Shown here one piece after another: positions 1-10,703 of a stretch of 64,000 nucleotides of DNA. The notes beneath the pieces were generated by a model. The model did no database searches, was not told the origin of the DNA, and was given only the letters and a program-made list of their open reading frames with translations. The position numbers were made by a program, and so were the translations under genes. Every line of letters starts with the position of its first letter. The first letter of the stretch is position 1. Source of the stretch: Gnetum montanum (taxonomy: Eukaryota; Streptophyta; Gnetopsida; Gnetales; Gnetaceae); contig MNCI01026399.1 in the NCBI GenBank assembly GCA_015680685.1, forward strand, positions 352,074 to 416,073. Reading direction: 5' to 3'.

Positions 1-557
1 ATCAATTCACATAAATGGGGTTGGTAATTTTAAAGGCAGATGACTTAGGAAACTCAGACCAGCAATTCTTGGGTGCTTGGCACACTTGACTCCTAGCATC
101 CAAGCACTTCTAAAACACATCACATCACATCACCCCGGGGCTTGGCGCTTGACCTACCATCCACACGTGCAGTTATGCTTTGACCAATGCACATCTTTTC
201 TAAGCAATACAATACAGTTCGTTTTTCCAGCCATTTATTCTGTTTACTCTGTGCTTTACATGCAGTTTACATTTGGTTTACGTTTTATTCACAATACAAT
301 TTCTGCATACGTTTTCTGTTTATGTTTCATGCGCATTATTGGCATTTTAAAACATCAGTTACGATAACCCTAGCGCAAGGCATAGTTTATGCTTGGGGAA
401 GTCCTTGGTTCATTTGCGTGCAGACCATCCAGGGTACTCTACCTTCATTCCTTTTCTAGCTTGCCCTCAAGCGAAGGCAGGGTCAACTACGCTTGTTCGA
501 CGATATTTCGGTGTCTATTTCCCTTCCAGCCTTACATCGACAATTTAGGTCAGTACA
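1..557 (+). repeat. 3' part of a B-family (Tat-like) LTR, cut by the window edge
   Basis: This stretch matches the R-U5 end of the two LTRs of element B (16680-17197 and 25068-25576) along its whole length. Shared landmarks are the CATAAATGGGG start, a tract with CCAAGCACTT, the GACCATCCAGG block and a final TTTAGGTCAGTACA that corresponds to TTTCGGTTAGCACA in B. The U3 part lies to the left of the window. No primer binding site follows: the TGGCGCTAGAAGG seen after the B LTR is absent or decayed here, so it cannot be shown to be the 5' LTR of the DNA that follows. Short ORFs inside it are not genes. Confidence 0.8.
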
Positions 558-1535
558 CTAAACACTCGCATCACCGCAACTCCTAGCCTCCTCGATGCCA
601 ACCCCTCCATGTTGATGCTACCAGAACCGCTGCTTGCCTTTTTGATTTGGATGTCGCATGTCTCAGCAACAACGTCCATTACTCCAGCAACGTCTAAAGC
701 AAGCAAGACGTTTACCTTCATTTTTCTTAATGGTTGTTTCTTCTAGTTTGCTCTCTATTGTGCTTACAGGGTATGTGCCATAGGGGCGTTGGTCAAAGGT
801 GCATTTCGCCAAGGTGGCAGGACACTACATCATTCCAAGGTGGTCGTCTTGGCTAGCTTGGCTACTTGGGAGTGGACATCCTATCCTCCCCCTTAACCTT
901 CTTTACCTTGTTTCTTACACCCACAATTCTCCTTCTCATACCTCTTTTTACAAGTTTTCCCGATGCTTGTAAAGCCTTCCCATATGCTCAACTGCAAAGT
1001 CCATGACACACATAATGCAGCTCGCCACATGGGAAGCATCTGTAGGCATGTCAAAGCCCCAAGTGGATGTAACATAGCTCATCCTGGGGAGGAAACACTT
1101 GTCCTGTAACAAGGTTTTTTGCAAATGAACATTGCAAAATAGCAAAAAAAAAGAGAAAAGCGTAAAAGAGAAAAAGCTCAAAAAAAAACGTGCCCAAAAC
1201 AAATGGCACATCAGTTGTTTCGCAATGACCATCTCTAAGCATTTCGACGAAAGGTCAAAAACCTACAAAAGAAAGATGTCCATGCATATCAACTCCCTCA
1301 CAAGCACTTCGACGAGGGACAACACTATGCTACATCTTTCCCTTCCTAAAACTATCCCCACAAATCCATCCTTTGCCTTTTCCCTACATGACTATCCTAG
1401 TACTCTCAAGCATAGCGAAGCAACATCTAGACAATTACTGAAGAGCGATGTTAGCGTCTTGTCTTTTGTGGTGTTTTGTATTCTTTGTCAATGTCTCTCG
1501 GGCCCATCCTCTAGATGTCGACAAAGAGGGGCCAG
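558..1535 (+). mobile_element. Noncoding 3' internal tail of a Tat-like element, ending in its polypurine tract
   Basis: The stretch resembles the 3' noncoding tail of element B (about 22740-23858): a CT-rich block, then an A-rich block of AAAAG runs, then a polypurine tract ACAAAGAGGGGCCAG at 1521-1535. The B tract at 23844-23858 differs from it only at the last base. No gag, protease or pol coding is visible, and the ORFs here are short and without recognisable motifs. What lies between the upstream LTR end and this tail has been lost or was never present. Confidence 0.65.
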
Positions 1536-1829
1536 TGAAATATCATAAAATTTTAGGACCTCCATGTTTCGAGGAGGTCTGGGAATTTAGGCAAGGGCTT
1601 TGACAAGTGCAGTGTCATGATCATTGGGCAATAAAGTGTAGACACCAAAGGTAGACTGTGTAGTCTGGCAAGTTTTCTACTTCTGAGACTGGCAGGCTTG
1701 CCGAACTCACCAATCTGCCCAAATGGATAGTTGGCCCAGCTGATAGTCTACCTAGAGACCATGCCTGGAGTTGTCGATGGTGTTTAGGATGGACAAAACA
1801 GTTTAGCCAGTTTTCTAGTAGCGAAGTCT

Positions 1830-2413
1830 GCTACGCTATGCTACGTTGCACAACGTAGCAAGTCTTCAAAAAATCAATCAAGCATCCAAATATAAGCTTT
1901 AGCAAGATGTTCGCGCGAAGCAAAGTCAAGATTCGGCCNCGCTACGCTATGCAGCGTAGCAAGCCTTCGAAAAATCAATCAAGCATCTGAATTACAAGCT
2001 TTGGCAAGATGTTCACGCAAGGCAAAGTCAGAATTCAGCCAACATAGGGTGCTACGCTATAGTGTAGCGTAGCGTAGCAAGGGTGAAACACACAAAGCCT
2101 CCTCTGCCAAGCCATTGCAACAAAAGGACTACTTTTAACAGCATTTTGGCTTCCAAAACTACCCTGTCTCAGTTAGCCCTTGAACCACAAGCAAATTTTT
2201 CTTGTGAAACCCCTCAATTTTGACAAAAATGCATGTTACATTGGCTGCTATGCTATGCTATGCTACGTAGCATAGCAAAGATGAAAATCAATAAAATTCT
2301 CCAAAGATTAACCCAGTGTGCACCAAGGCTTCTAGAAACTGTTGTTGACTCCAACGCAAGTTTCCTGTTCAAACCGGTGGCTACACTGTGCTACGTTACA
2401 TAGTGTAGCACAG
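1830..2413. repeat. Tandem 110-bp units and palindromic TAGC hairpins in the F LTR
   Basis: Units start with GCTACGCTATG at 1830, 1941 and 2051. The first two are about 110 bp each and share TCAATCAAGCATC and GCAAGATGTTC blocks. Each starts at a strong inverted repeat: 1840-1859 (9-bp arms), 1941-1960 (8-bp arms GCTACGCT/AGCGTAGC) and 2051-2073 (9-bp arms GCTACGCTA/TAGCGTAGC). Further copies are a perfect 20-bp palindrome at 2257-2276 and overlapping hairpins at 2381-2413. Confidence 0.85.
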
Positions 2414-2825
2414 CGTAGCAAGAAGCTACGCTATGTCAATGTGCTAGACTGCATAAGTGATGCAAAGTTGACAAAGGCATCAGGACATCTTCAGCTAGCT
2501 CTACAGCTTATTAGCAATAACTAAGCTCGTCGTGATTAGCAACTTTATTCCACTTTGGCATACCCCTTAGTCCATCCCCCAAAATTTGTCGCTATGCTTG
2601 ATCCTATTCGTAAGGATAGGGAAGACGTAGTCCTAGGGCGAAGACTCCATTTCTGCTTACATTGTTAGCACACTAGATTCTAATATGTGCAATTTCGACA
2701 ACATGGTTACAACGTATCAAAGTTCATGACTGGCACAGCACACCTACATGGTATCATCATGTTTGCATATTGTGGGGTCCAGGACACATGTCACCTAAAC
2801 CACATTTTTCTCCTACTCCTAGCCC

Positions 2826-2833
2826 TATAAATA
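2826..2833 (+). promoter_or_regulatory. TATA box of the F LTR
   Basis: TATAAATA followed by CCC, the same context (CTATAAATACCC) as in the B LTRs at 16667 and 25052. It marks the probable U3/R boundary just downstream. Confidence 0.6.
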
Positions 2834-3403
2834 CCCTAGAAATCAACGTTCAAAGGGTTAGCTTTTCTGGGGGGCATTTTTCATCAAAAGAGTTGCCATT
2901 TTTGCATTAACAAGAGTGGTTGGCTTGTTGGCGTTTTGCATAGTTGGCTTTCTAGATTGGCTTTTGGCACAGTTGGCTTTTAAGTTTGCACTCAAGGGCA
3001 TAGTTGGCACGTTTTGATCATTCTAGTTACCTCTAAGATTCTTGTGCCTCCCAGTGTTGCACAACCGATTATATCCATCTCAAAAAAAGTAAAGTCACGA
3101 TCTTGAGTCAGTGCATTCTCTCACTCCAGTTTGCTTTATGTTTCTATTTATTATCATCGTATTTTGCATCATTTTCGTCCTGTTGCATTTAATAATCATC
3201 ATATTATGTTACAAGCATCGTTTCTAAAGTAAATTTCTATGAAAGGTTAAGTCACACCTATTAAGTTCTTGTTTGATCAACAAGACCATTCAGGGCACCC
3301 TGAATCCATTTTCTCCAGCATGGCCCTCGCACGGATCTGAGGTTAAACTGTTTCGCCTAGTGACCTCTCGGTGTTCTAGCCACCAACGTTTTCGGTCGTA
3401 ACA

Positions 3404-5400
3404 TTAATACAAGTGGACATGAAGGTAAAAAATAAGTGAACTAAGCATTTCTATGGAGTGGACCTTAAGGAGTATAGTGCCCTTACAAAGGTGGAGCATG
3501 TATACTTCAAAATTGTAGCCTACCATCTCAATCCAATAGTATGGTCAAGCAAGGTTACCAATTTCTTTGTAAGGGCATGTAGAGCTCTAAGTGGGAAGTT
3601 TCTTATTAACCATCCCTAAATCATTTTCTTAGAGATCAAGAAGAGATTTAAAGAAAATGAAAGTCACTAGAAAGACACTTCCCTTTTCTTTCCTTATAAG
3701 AAAAGTATGCAATGACACAATCCATATGGCCTCTACCACATGTTGGCAAGAAATGATTAAGGATGAGACCCTCACAAAACTCCATGAGGAGGCACCCCCT
3801 TCACCACCACTAGCAACACTAGAGACAACACCTAAGATAATAGTAACAACAAAAATCCTAAGATAACTTAGGAAGAAAATGCAATAGCAAGCCTTCAATG
3901 CTACTGGTAAGTCATTAGTGTATTTCTTGGCCATGAGCCACCTCAATGAAGTCACAAGAACTATCAACTAGTTGGTGAACAACCTAAGTAACCTATTCTT
4001 TACACAAACGAACTAGGCTTATGTTCACACTAATTCTAGTGCATAAGAGGTCATGGTGTTCATTCTTCAGGAATGATTTTCATAAAATCCTTAGGAACGC
4101 CATGACTTTTTCAATCATTCTGGAGGAGGAAGAAGGTATAATAGTCTTGGTTATACCACATAGGGGCTAGGAGACAATTGTTAAGGTAATTCCACATAGG
4201 ATTGGAGAGGTTCTAAGTGCTCTTATAGCATTTTTCCTAGACATTACTATCATGGTAGATATTTAGGTATCTGCAAGGGCTAGAAGAAAGGGAATGAGTG
4301 CAATGCAACAGATGAAGATGCTAGAATGATTAGTTAAATATAGGAAACCACTTCTAGAGATTTTTAACACCCCAAAAGATATAACAACAACCTATTTGCA
4401 ACTACTTAAGACAAGAGGCAAGTTTCTCATTACACAAGTGCAACTTGAAGAAGCTACCAATATCAATAGTAGGTTGGAATCAAAGGTTATAGAACTTAGA
4501 GTCAAATTGTCAAACTTTGTCATTCTATAGCTACAACTTACAAAATATATACTTTTACAATAGCTATAATAAAAATTGAAAGAGAATGAGAATGATAAGT
4601 TTGCTATATGAGACATGTCATTATCAACTACCATGTTGAACACCATAAATAATGACCTCCTTGACACACATAGGAAAAATAAGAATCTAAGGAGAACCGA
4701 TATCAACAAAAAGCTCATATGTAGAAAGAAAAACTAATAGAATACATTTTCCAATAGCAAGAAAAACTTGTCAAGGTGAACTAAGATGTTAGAAGGTTAA
4801 TGGCTAAAATAGAAATCTCTAAATAGAGGAGGTATGGACCATTTACTAGAAGACCTACATTGAGATTGTTATTGGGAAAACTAAAGTCCTAAAATATAAA
4901 AGGATGAAAATTCATTAAAAGGATCAATTCATAATGCTCAAGAAGATAATTGATCAGGAAATTAGGTTAGCAAAGGCTAAGAAAATGATGCCCTTCAAAA
5001 ACTCTAGCAAAGAGACAATGCATGGCAACCCATCTCTGATGGACTAAATGTATACAATAAGGCCAAAATTTACCTAAAAGAGTTACAGATTAAGGAGATG
5101 ACTAACTACATGAAGTTGGCCAATCTCTATTATGCAAACTTAGTGATGTTAATTATAGCACAACCATAACTAAAGTTGGAAAAACAAGTGGCTATCTCCT
5201 ACCTCCTCTATGAGGTGGAGCTTAAGCTCCATAAAGAGACAACACAAAAGATAGAAGTCGCCAATGCAAAGCTTGAAGTTCTCAAGAGAAAATTTGAAGA
5301 TCGATGATTAGTTTCTTAGAACCTAACCAGAAGGATGAATGATCACCAGGAACTACAAAACCTTGTGTAAATATTTGACATCGAATGAAAGTAATTCATA
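3404..5400 (+). pseudogene. Decayed unidentified ORF, copy 1
   Basis: I do not recognise the product with certainty. Read in shifting frames on the + strand, the DNA gives long stretches of protein-like sequence broken by stops: an NPMV...FF...LSGKFL block (about 3530-3620), RKTLPFSFLI (about 3671-3705), a block around IVLVIPHRG (about 4120-4330), and then a lysine- and glutamate-rich, coiled-coil-like region to about 5300. The first three blocks recur in the same order at 33514-35060, which shows this was a real coding sequence. The NPM...LSG...LPF.LI layout is reminiscent of the N-terminal 'putative plant transposon protein' domain of Athila-type ORFs; that is inference. The left end is cut by the F LTR. 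Confidence 0.5.
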
Positions 5401-5947
5401 GTTTGGTTTATTAATGTAAAAAAAATTTTCAACCCTACCTTACCTGTGGGATTTACCAACACCAACCAGACTAGGTAACACTTCCTAGACCATCAACAAC
5501 CCATGGAATAAAGAGAAAAATGAAGGTACTATTAAATTCTTTGAGATTTTTAGAAGCAATAGTAGTAGCAACAATGTATTTGAGGCCACTAGTAGGACTA
5601 GGACATGAGGAACGATCATATTTGAGTTGTAAGAACCTCCACGTTTAGGCATAATTTGAAGACTTTTTCTTAGCAAATTTTATGTAACAACAGTAAGTCC
5701 AATTCTTATACTATATCCAATTTTGGTATGCTTGATTGTAAATACCTAAATATTTTGTAATGTGAAACTTAGAGTTGTTAAAATGTATGTTAGTTAGGAG
5801 TGTAATGTCATACTATTCAATTTTATAAACAACTTGGTTCCACTTGTGTTCACCTAAGGATGAGTTTCTAGTTAGTCATGGGGTATAATGGAGAGTTAAT
5901 AAAGTCTAAAATGTCATGTTAATAAAGCCCTGTTAATATGTCTTTTC
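5401..5947. other. Decayed sequence without a clear gene
   Basis: A few protein-like fragments continue on the + strand to about 5690 and may be the tail of the upstream ORF. After that I see AT-rich spacer up to the copia LTR and no promoter, RNA gene or repeat. Confidence 0.4.
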
Positions 5948-6369
5948 TATAAGGTGGATGAAGGCAAATCTACATTGACTTTCTTTGAATATTTCTACCT
6001 TATTATATTTTTATCTATTTTATATTTGGTCTATACCTATCCCCACTAGAATAAACTACCTTATCCCTTTTATTTTTTGGTTTATTTTGTAACTTAAGCA
6101 ATATATAAGAAGCTCTGAGAAAGCATCCTTGACATAACAATGGTCAATTCCTAAGTTGCAATCCTCCCCTACAATTCTTCTCCATTATTCTCGTTGATTC
6201 TCTTTGTGCTTCAATCTTAAAGCTATGTTGCTGCTAATGGTCCAAGAGCTAATTTTCTATTAGGGTTTCTCACCTTAAAGGTTTTCCTTGGGGTAACTCT
6301 ATGTTTTTTTAAATTTTTGCAATTTTCTTTAATTTAATATTATATTGGTGCAAGCGACTAGGAATAACA
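5948..6369 (+). repeat. 5' LTR of copia element G
   Basis: It aligns with the 3' LTR at 10337-10703 over about 350 bp, starting at TATAAGGTGGATG (3' copy TGTAAGGTGGATG). The expected TG start has become TA. It ends with AATAACA, two bases before the primer binding site. A TATA-like ATATATAAG lies near 6101-6110. Confidence 0.85.
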
Positions 6370-6371
6370 AT

Positions 6372-6382
6372 TGGTATCAAAG
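6372..6382 (+). other. Primer binding site of copia G (initiator tRNA-Met type)
   Basis: TGGTATCAAAG sits two bases after the LTR end. The canonical plant copia site, complementary to the 3' end of initiator tRNA-Met, is TGGTATCAGAGC; the G-to-A change fits decay. Confidence 0.8.
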
Positions 6383-6427
6383 TGAGGTTCCATACACCAC
6401 TATTATTTTCCCAAGTAATTGTAGGGG

Positions 6428-7150
6428 AAAATCATGATCAACTCTTCATCCAAATTGAAATTGAAAATTTTAATGGGTCCAACTATGAATTATGGAAGAT
6501 CAAGATGGAGGCTTTCCTTGTTCAAAAGGACTAGCACAGTGTAATTTCAAGAGTTAAGCCTAATAAAATGTCTGATGAAGAGTGGGAAAAGTTGAACATG
6601 AAGATGATAAGTACAATTCATTTATGTCTTTTAGATTCAGTATTGCTTAATGTTTCCAATGTTTCTTTTGCTAAAGATTTATGGGATAAATTGCAAATTT
6701 TGTATAAAATAAAGTCCCTCACCAATAAGTTATTATTGAAGAAATGAGTGTATGATTGAAAAATGGTTAATATCTTTAATACACTGGTCTATCAGTTGCA
6801 ATCTATGAGGGTGAAAATGGATGAGAAAGATTCATGGGAGACATTTGTGATGGCTGTAACTAATACATATACCAGCTTTATTTTTGATAATATTGTGGAT
6901 CAATTGTTGTTCGAGGAAGCAAGAAGGAAAACTTCTACTCCTCAAAATGATGTATTATTTATGAAAAATGTTGTAAATCCAAAGTTCGTTAAGAGGCCTC
7001 AATTTAAGAATAAGCCTCAAGAATTTGTAAAGAGGCCACCTAAATGTTGGAATTATGGTAAAGTTGGTCATATAAAGAAAGATTGTAAAGCCCCTCTAAA
7101 AAAGGCTAAAGAGAGTAATATATCAAAAGTAATAAAGCCCCTCTTGCTTG
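6428..7150 (+). pseudogene. copia G gag (nucleocapsid) remnant
   Basis: Gag packages element RNA into virus-like particles. The frame beginning near 6428 gives FNGSNYELWKIKMEAFL, the conserved N-terminal copia gag block, then LLDSVLLNVS and a stop-broken helical core. The open piece 6763-7266 continues with KRPPKCWNYGKVGHIKKDC, a CCHC zinc knuckle whose second cysteine is tyrosine. Stops near 6533 and 6746 and frame changes make it non-functional. The lost cysteine should by itself impair RNA binding. Confidence 0.85.
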
Positions 7151-7188
7151 AGAGGAAGATTTGTATGTTGTTTCAACTTCTGATAATG

Positions 7189-7266
7189 CTAATACATATT
7201 CATGGTATGTGGACTCAGGTGCATCTCATCACTACACTCCAAATGTTGATTGGTTACATCATCTGA
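7189..7266 (+). pseudogene. copia G aspartic protease remnant
   Basis: The frame gives WYVDSGASHH with the catalytic DSGA at 7212-7223. This is the copia protease active site, which cleaves the gag-pol polyprotein. It is in a different frame from the preceding gag end, so there is a frameshift between them. The rest of the domain is broken by stops after about 7266. Confidence 0.8.
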
Positions 7267-7559
7267 TCTTGGAATGGTAAGATTGGATAATGATGGTTTA
7301 TGCAGAGTTATAGGTTATGGAAAGGTAAAGATTCAATTTAAAATGTAGTTCATTTGATTCCCAATGTATGTCATGTTCCAATACTTACTAAAGTCTTTTA
7401 TCTACAAGTGAATTGCATGATGCGGACTAACTGTTATTTTTGGAGGTGGAAAATGCTCAATACTGCATGGTTCATCTCTTTTGGCTTCTAGAATTAAAAT
7501 AGGCAAGTTGTATAAATTAGAAGCTAAGACATTAAAGCAAAAATTAAGTGCATTTGTAG

Positions 7560-8460
7560 TTATTGATTCAAATTCAAGTATTGATTTATGGCATAAAAGA
7601 ATGGGACATCTTGGTGAACAAAGACTTAAGGAACTTTACAAGTAAGGTAAATTTAAGATTTTAAAAGATTCCTTTGATTTCTGTCACCATTGTCTACATG
7701 GTAAATAGAGGTGTCATAGATTTCAAAGAAGTAATGCTAAATCTCTTCAAATATTAGAATGAATACATAGTGATGTATGTGAACTAGTTAAAAATATTAC
7801 AACAAGTTCTCTTAGAGGTGCTATGTATTATGTTTCTTTTATTGATGATTATTCTAGAAAGAGCTAGATCTATTTATTAAAACATAAGTTTGAAATATTT
7901 GAGAATTCATATAATTCAAAGCTCTTGTTGAGAATTATTCAAGAAAGAAAATCAAAATTCTAAGAATTGACAATGGTGGTGATTTTTGCTCAAATGAATT
8001 TAATATTTTTTCTAAAGAACAAGGCATTCAAAGGCAAAAGACTATTCCAAGGACTCCTTAACAAAATGTAGTAGAGCACTTCAATCGAACATTGATGAAA
8101 TGTGCTAGATTTATGCTTAGTGAATCTAATCTTGACAAGCATTTCTAGGGTGAAGTAGTAATGATTACATGTTATCTTATCAATAAATCTTCTTCATCAG
8201 CTTTTGATGGAAAAATTCCAAAGGAAGTTCAGATTGGTAGGTCCATTAATTTAAACTATTTAAAGATTTTTGGTTGTGAAGCCTATGTACATGTTTCAAA
8301 ATTTGATAAGTCCAAATTAGACTCTAAGTCTATCAAATGTATTTTTCTTAGCTATGGACATGGTGTCAAAGCTTATAAGTTGTATAACCCACAAACTAAA
8401 AGGGTTATTTATAGTCGAGATATCATCTTTAGAGAAAAATGTGGATATATGAAAGAGGAA
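7560..8460 (+). pseudogene. copia G integrase remnant
   Basis: The pre-integrase block LWHKRMGHLG with a following CHHCLHGK gives the zinc-binding HHCC part. The core shows HSDVCE, FIDDYSR, RIDNGGDF and VEHFNRTLMK, so the D,D,E triad can be followed, although the usual RSDNGGEF/VERxNRT residues have drifted. Stops occur at about 7645, 7708, 7762, 7867, 8060 and 8146. The piece 8161-8793 is open and holds the C-terminal part (FGCEAYVHV, KSIKCIFLSYG, IYSRDIIFRE). Confidence 0.88.
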
Positions 8461-8794
8461 TCTTCAAATACTAAAACTCCTTCAAATGATGTAACTCCTA
8501 TGTATGTACCTGTTGAAATTAATAATGAAATTTCTAAGGGTCATCCTCCCTCAACTAAGGATATTACCCCTAGCGAACAAGATGGTAATAACATGCTAGA
8601 TGAAGATACACCACATGAAGAGGGAGAATATAGTTTAAGCGAACAACAAAGTGAACAAGATCATTTAAGACATTCAACATGTATACAAAGATTACCTTCA
8701 CTTTTAGAAGAATATGTCCTATTTACTAAAAATAATGAGCCATCAACATATGATGAGGCTTGTTCATCTATGAAAAATTCAAAGTGGAGATAGG

Positions 8795-9640
8795 TAATGG
8801 ATGCTAAAATTTCATCAATTCACAAAAATAAAACTTGAGAATTAACTAAGCTTCCATCAGAGAGAAAACCCATTGGAAATAATTGGGTGCACAGAATAAA
8901 ATCTAGAAATCAATACAAAACATGACTTGTAGCTAAAGGATTTTCTCAAAGAAAGGGGATTGATTATCCTGAAATCTTCTATCAAGTAATAAAATTAACA
9001 TCCATAGGACCATTGTTGGCTATCAAAATTGTTTATGATCTTAAAATTGAACAAATGGATGTGAAAATAGCATTCCTCAATGGTGATATTGAGGAAGAAA
9101 TATATATGCTTCAACCTAAAGAATGTGAAATTAAAGGAAAAGATCATATGGTGTGTCAATTATTAAAATCACTATATCAACTCAAACAAGCACCAAGGAT
9201 GTGGAATAAAAAGTTTAATGACCACATGATAAATATTGGCTTGATTAGAAGTGTAGAAGACTCCTGTATGTATGTTAAAAGTACAAGTAAAAAATATGTT
9301 CTCTTGCTACTATATGTCAATGACATGTTAATAGCAGGTAATAACATACATGATATTCAAGAGTTAGAACTTCATCTATCTTCTTAATTTGAGATGAAGG
9401 ATCTTGGTGCTGCACAAAAAATTTTGGGCATAAAAATTAAAAGAGACAGGGCTAATAAAAGGCTTTGTCTTGGACAATCTACATATGTTGCAAATATTTT
9501 AAAAAGATTTAATATGCATGATTGCAAGGCTATGACTACATCCTATGAAACTGGTATTAAACTTTTAGTTGAATAATGTCCAGAGACAAGCAAAGAAAAA
9601 GAGCTCATGGTTAAAATTCTATATGCTAGTGCTATCTGTA
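8795..9640 (+). pseudogene. copia G reverse transcriptase remnant
   Basis: Conserved copia RT blocks appear in order: NNWVHRIK, LVAKGFSQRKGIDY, IEQMDVKIAFLNGDIEEEIYM, LKSLYQLKQAPRMW, YVNDMLIAG and MKDLGAAQKILGIKI. The polymerase box YVDD reads YVND at 9313-9324, so the first catalytic aspartate is asparagine. Open stretches are 9013-9387 and 9394-9576, with stops between and before them. It copies element RNA to cDNA in working relatives; this copy cannot. Confidence 0.92.
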
Positions 9641-10250
9641 GTTTAATGTATGCCATTGTCTCTACTATACCTTATATTTCTTACATTGTTGGAAAACTTA
9701 GCAAATATATGTCTAATCCAAGGAAACAACACTGAATTACGATGAAGTGAGTCTTTCGATATCTTCATGGTACTTCAACTTATGGGACTTGTTATAAAAA
9801 TGATTCCAATGTACTTCATGGCTTCATTGATGCAAATTGGGATGGTGATATTGATAGTAGAAAATCTACCAGTGGATATGTGTTTAATCTTTTTGATGAT
9901 GTTGATTCTTAAAAAAGTCAAAAACAAACTTGTGTTGCTCAATCTACCACTAAAGCTGAATATGTTGCTACTAACTTGACATGTAGAGAGGCTATATGGC
10001 TTCAAAGGCTAATAGCTAAACTTGGCATTACTCAGACTCTGATTAATATTGGTTGTGATAGTCAAAGTGCCATAAGCATATCTAAGAATCCAACTTTTCA
10101 TGCTCGAATGAAGCACATTGAAATACAGTAATACTATATATGGAAGGAAATTGAAAAGCAAAGGCTTCTTCTGAATAAAATATCTACTAAAGTAAATCCT
10201 ACAAGTGTACTCACCAAGTCAACTCCTGCTAAAAAGTTTCTCTAGTGCTG
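9641..10250 (+). pseudogene. copia G RNase H remnant
   Basis: Blocks seen: YMSNPRKQH, VFRYLHGTSTYG, GFIDANWDGDIDSRKSTSGYVF, QSTTKAEYVA, REAIWLQRLI, CDSQSAISISKNPTFHARMKHIEI and NPTSVLTKSTPAKKF. This is the canonical copia RNase H order and its end marks the end of the polyprotein near 10245. Frame changes at about 9735 and 9910 and a stop at about 10130 break it. Confidence 0.9.
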
Positions 10251-10323
10251 ATCAACAATTGGTCTTCTTTTGACCTAATTTTCTAAAAATGGTCTGGACC
10301 ATTCTTCAAAGCAAATTTACCTT

Positions 10324-10336
10324 CAAGAGGGAGAAT
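10324..10336 (+). other. Polypurine tract of copia G
   Basis: AAGAGGGAGAAT directly precedes the 3' LTR start at 10337. It primes plus-strand DNA synthesis. Confidence 0.75.
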
Positions 10337-10703
10337 TGTAAGGTGGATGAAGGCAAATCTACCTTGATTTTCTCTAGATATTTCTACCTTGTTATATTTT
10401 TATCTATTTTATATTTTGTCCTGTACCTATCTCCACCAAAATAAACTACCTTATCCCTTTTATTTTTGGGTTTATTTTGTAACTTGAGTAATATATAAGG
10501 AGGTCTGAGGGAGCATCCTTAACACAACAATATAACCCAACAATGGCCAATGCCTAAGCTGTAATCCTTGCCTACAATTTTTCTCCATTGTTCTTATTGA
10601 TTCTCCCTATGCTTCAATCTTGAAGCTATTCTGCTGCTAATGGTCCAAGAGTCAATTTTCTATTGGAGTTTTTCACCTTGAAGGTTTTCCCTAGGGTAAC
10701 TCT
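10337..10703 (+). repeat. 3' LTR of copia element G, right end truncated
   Basis: Begins TGTAAGGTGGATGAAGG. Similarity to the 5' LTR stops at GGGTAACTCT; the 5' copy continues for another 66 bp to its AATAACA end. The element was therefore cut at or after insertion, which also removed the right target duplication. Confidence 0.8.

Larger units (their letters stand above)
1536..3403 (+). repeat. 3' LTR of a Tat-like element (family F)
   Basis: It starts with TGAAATATC directly after the polypurine tract and ends with TTTTCGGTCGTAACA, so it has TG...CA ends like the B LTR (TGAAACAC...CACA). About 1.87 kb. A TATA box TATAAATA is at 2826-2833, so U3 is about 1.29 kb and R-U5 about 0.58 kb. Only the two ends resemble the B LTR; the body is different, so this is a separate family with a shared internal tail. 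U3 holds about 110-bp tandem units carrying hairpins. No 5' partner LTR is in the window. Confidence 0.65.
5948..10703 (+). mobile_element. Ty1/copia retrotransposon G, near complete, inactivated
   Basis: Order of parts: 5' LTR, iMet primer binding site, gag with a zinc knuckle, protease, integrase, reverse transcriptase, RNase H, polypurine tract, 3' LTR. Integrase before RT defines copia. The reading frame is broken by many stops and frameshifts. The 3' LTR stops about 66 bp before the point where the 5' LTR ends, so the right end is truncated. I could not identify a target duplication. Motif style fits the plant Tork-like copia group, without certainty. Confidence 0.92.

Noticed and set aside
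1132-1548. 138-codon + ORF in the 3' tail of the Tat-like element.
   Set aside because: It is lysine-rich because of A-runs, lies in DNA that is noncoding in element B, and ends at the polypurine tract and LTR start.
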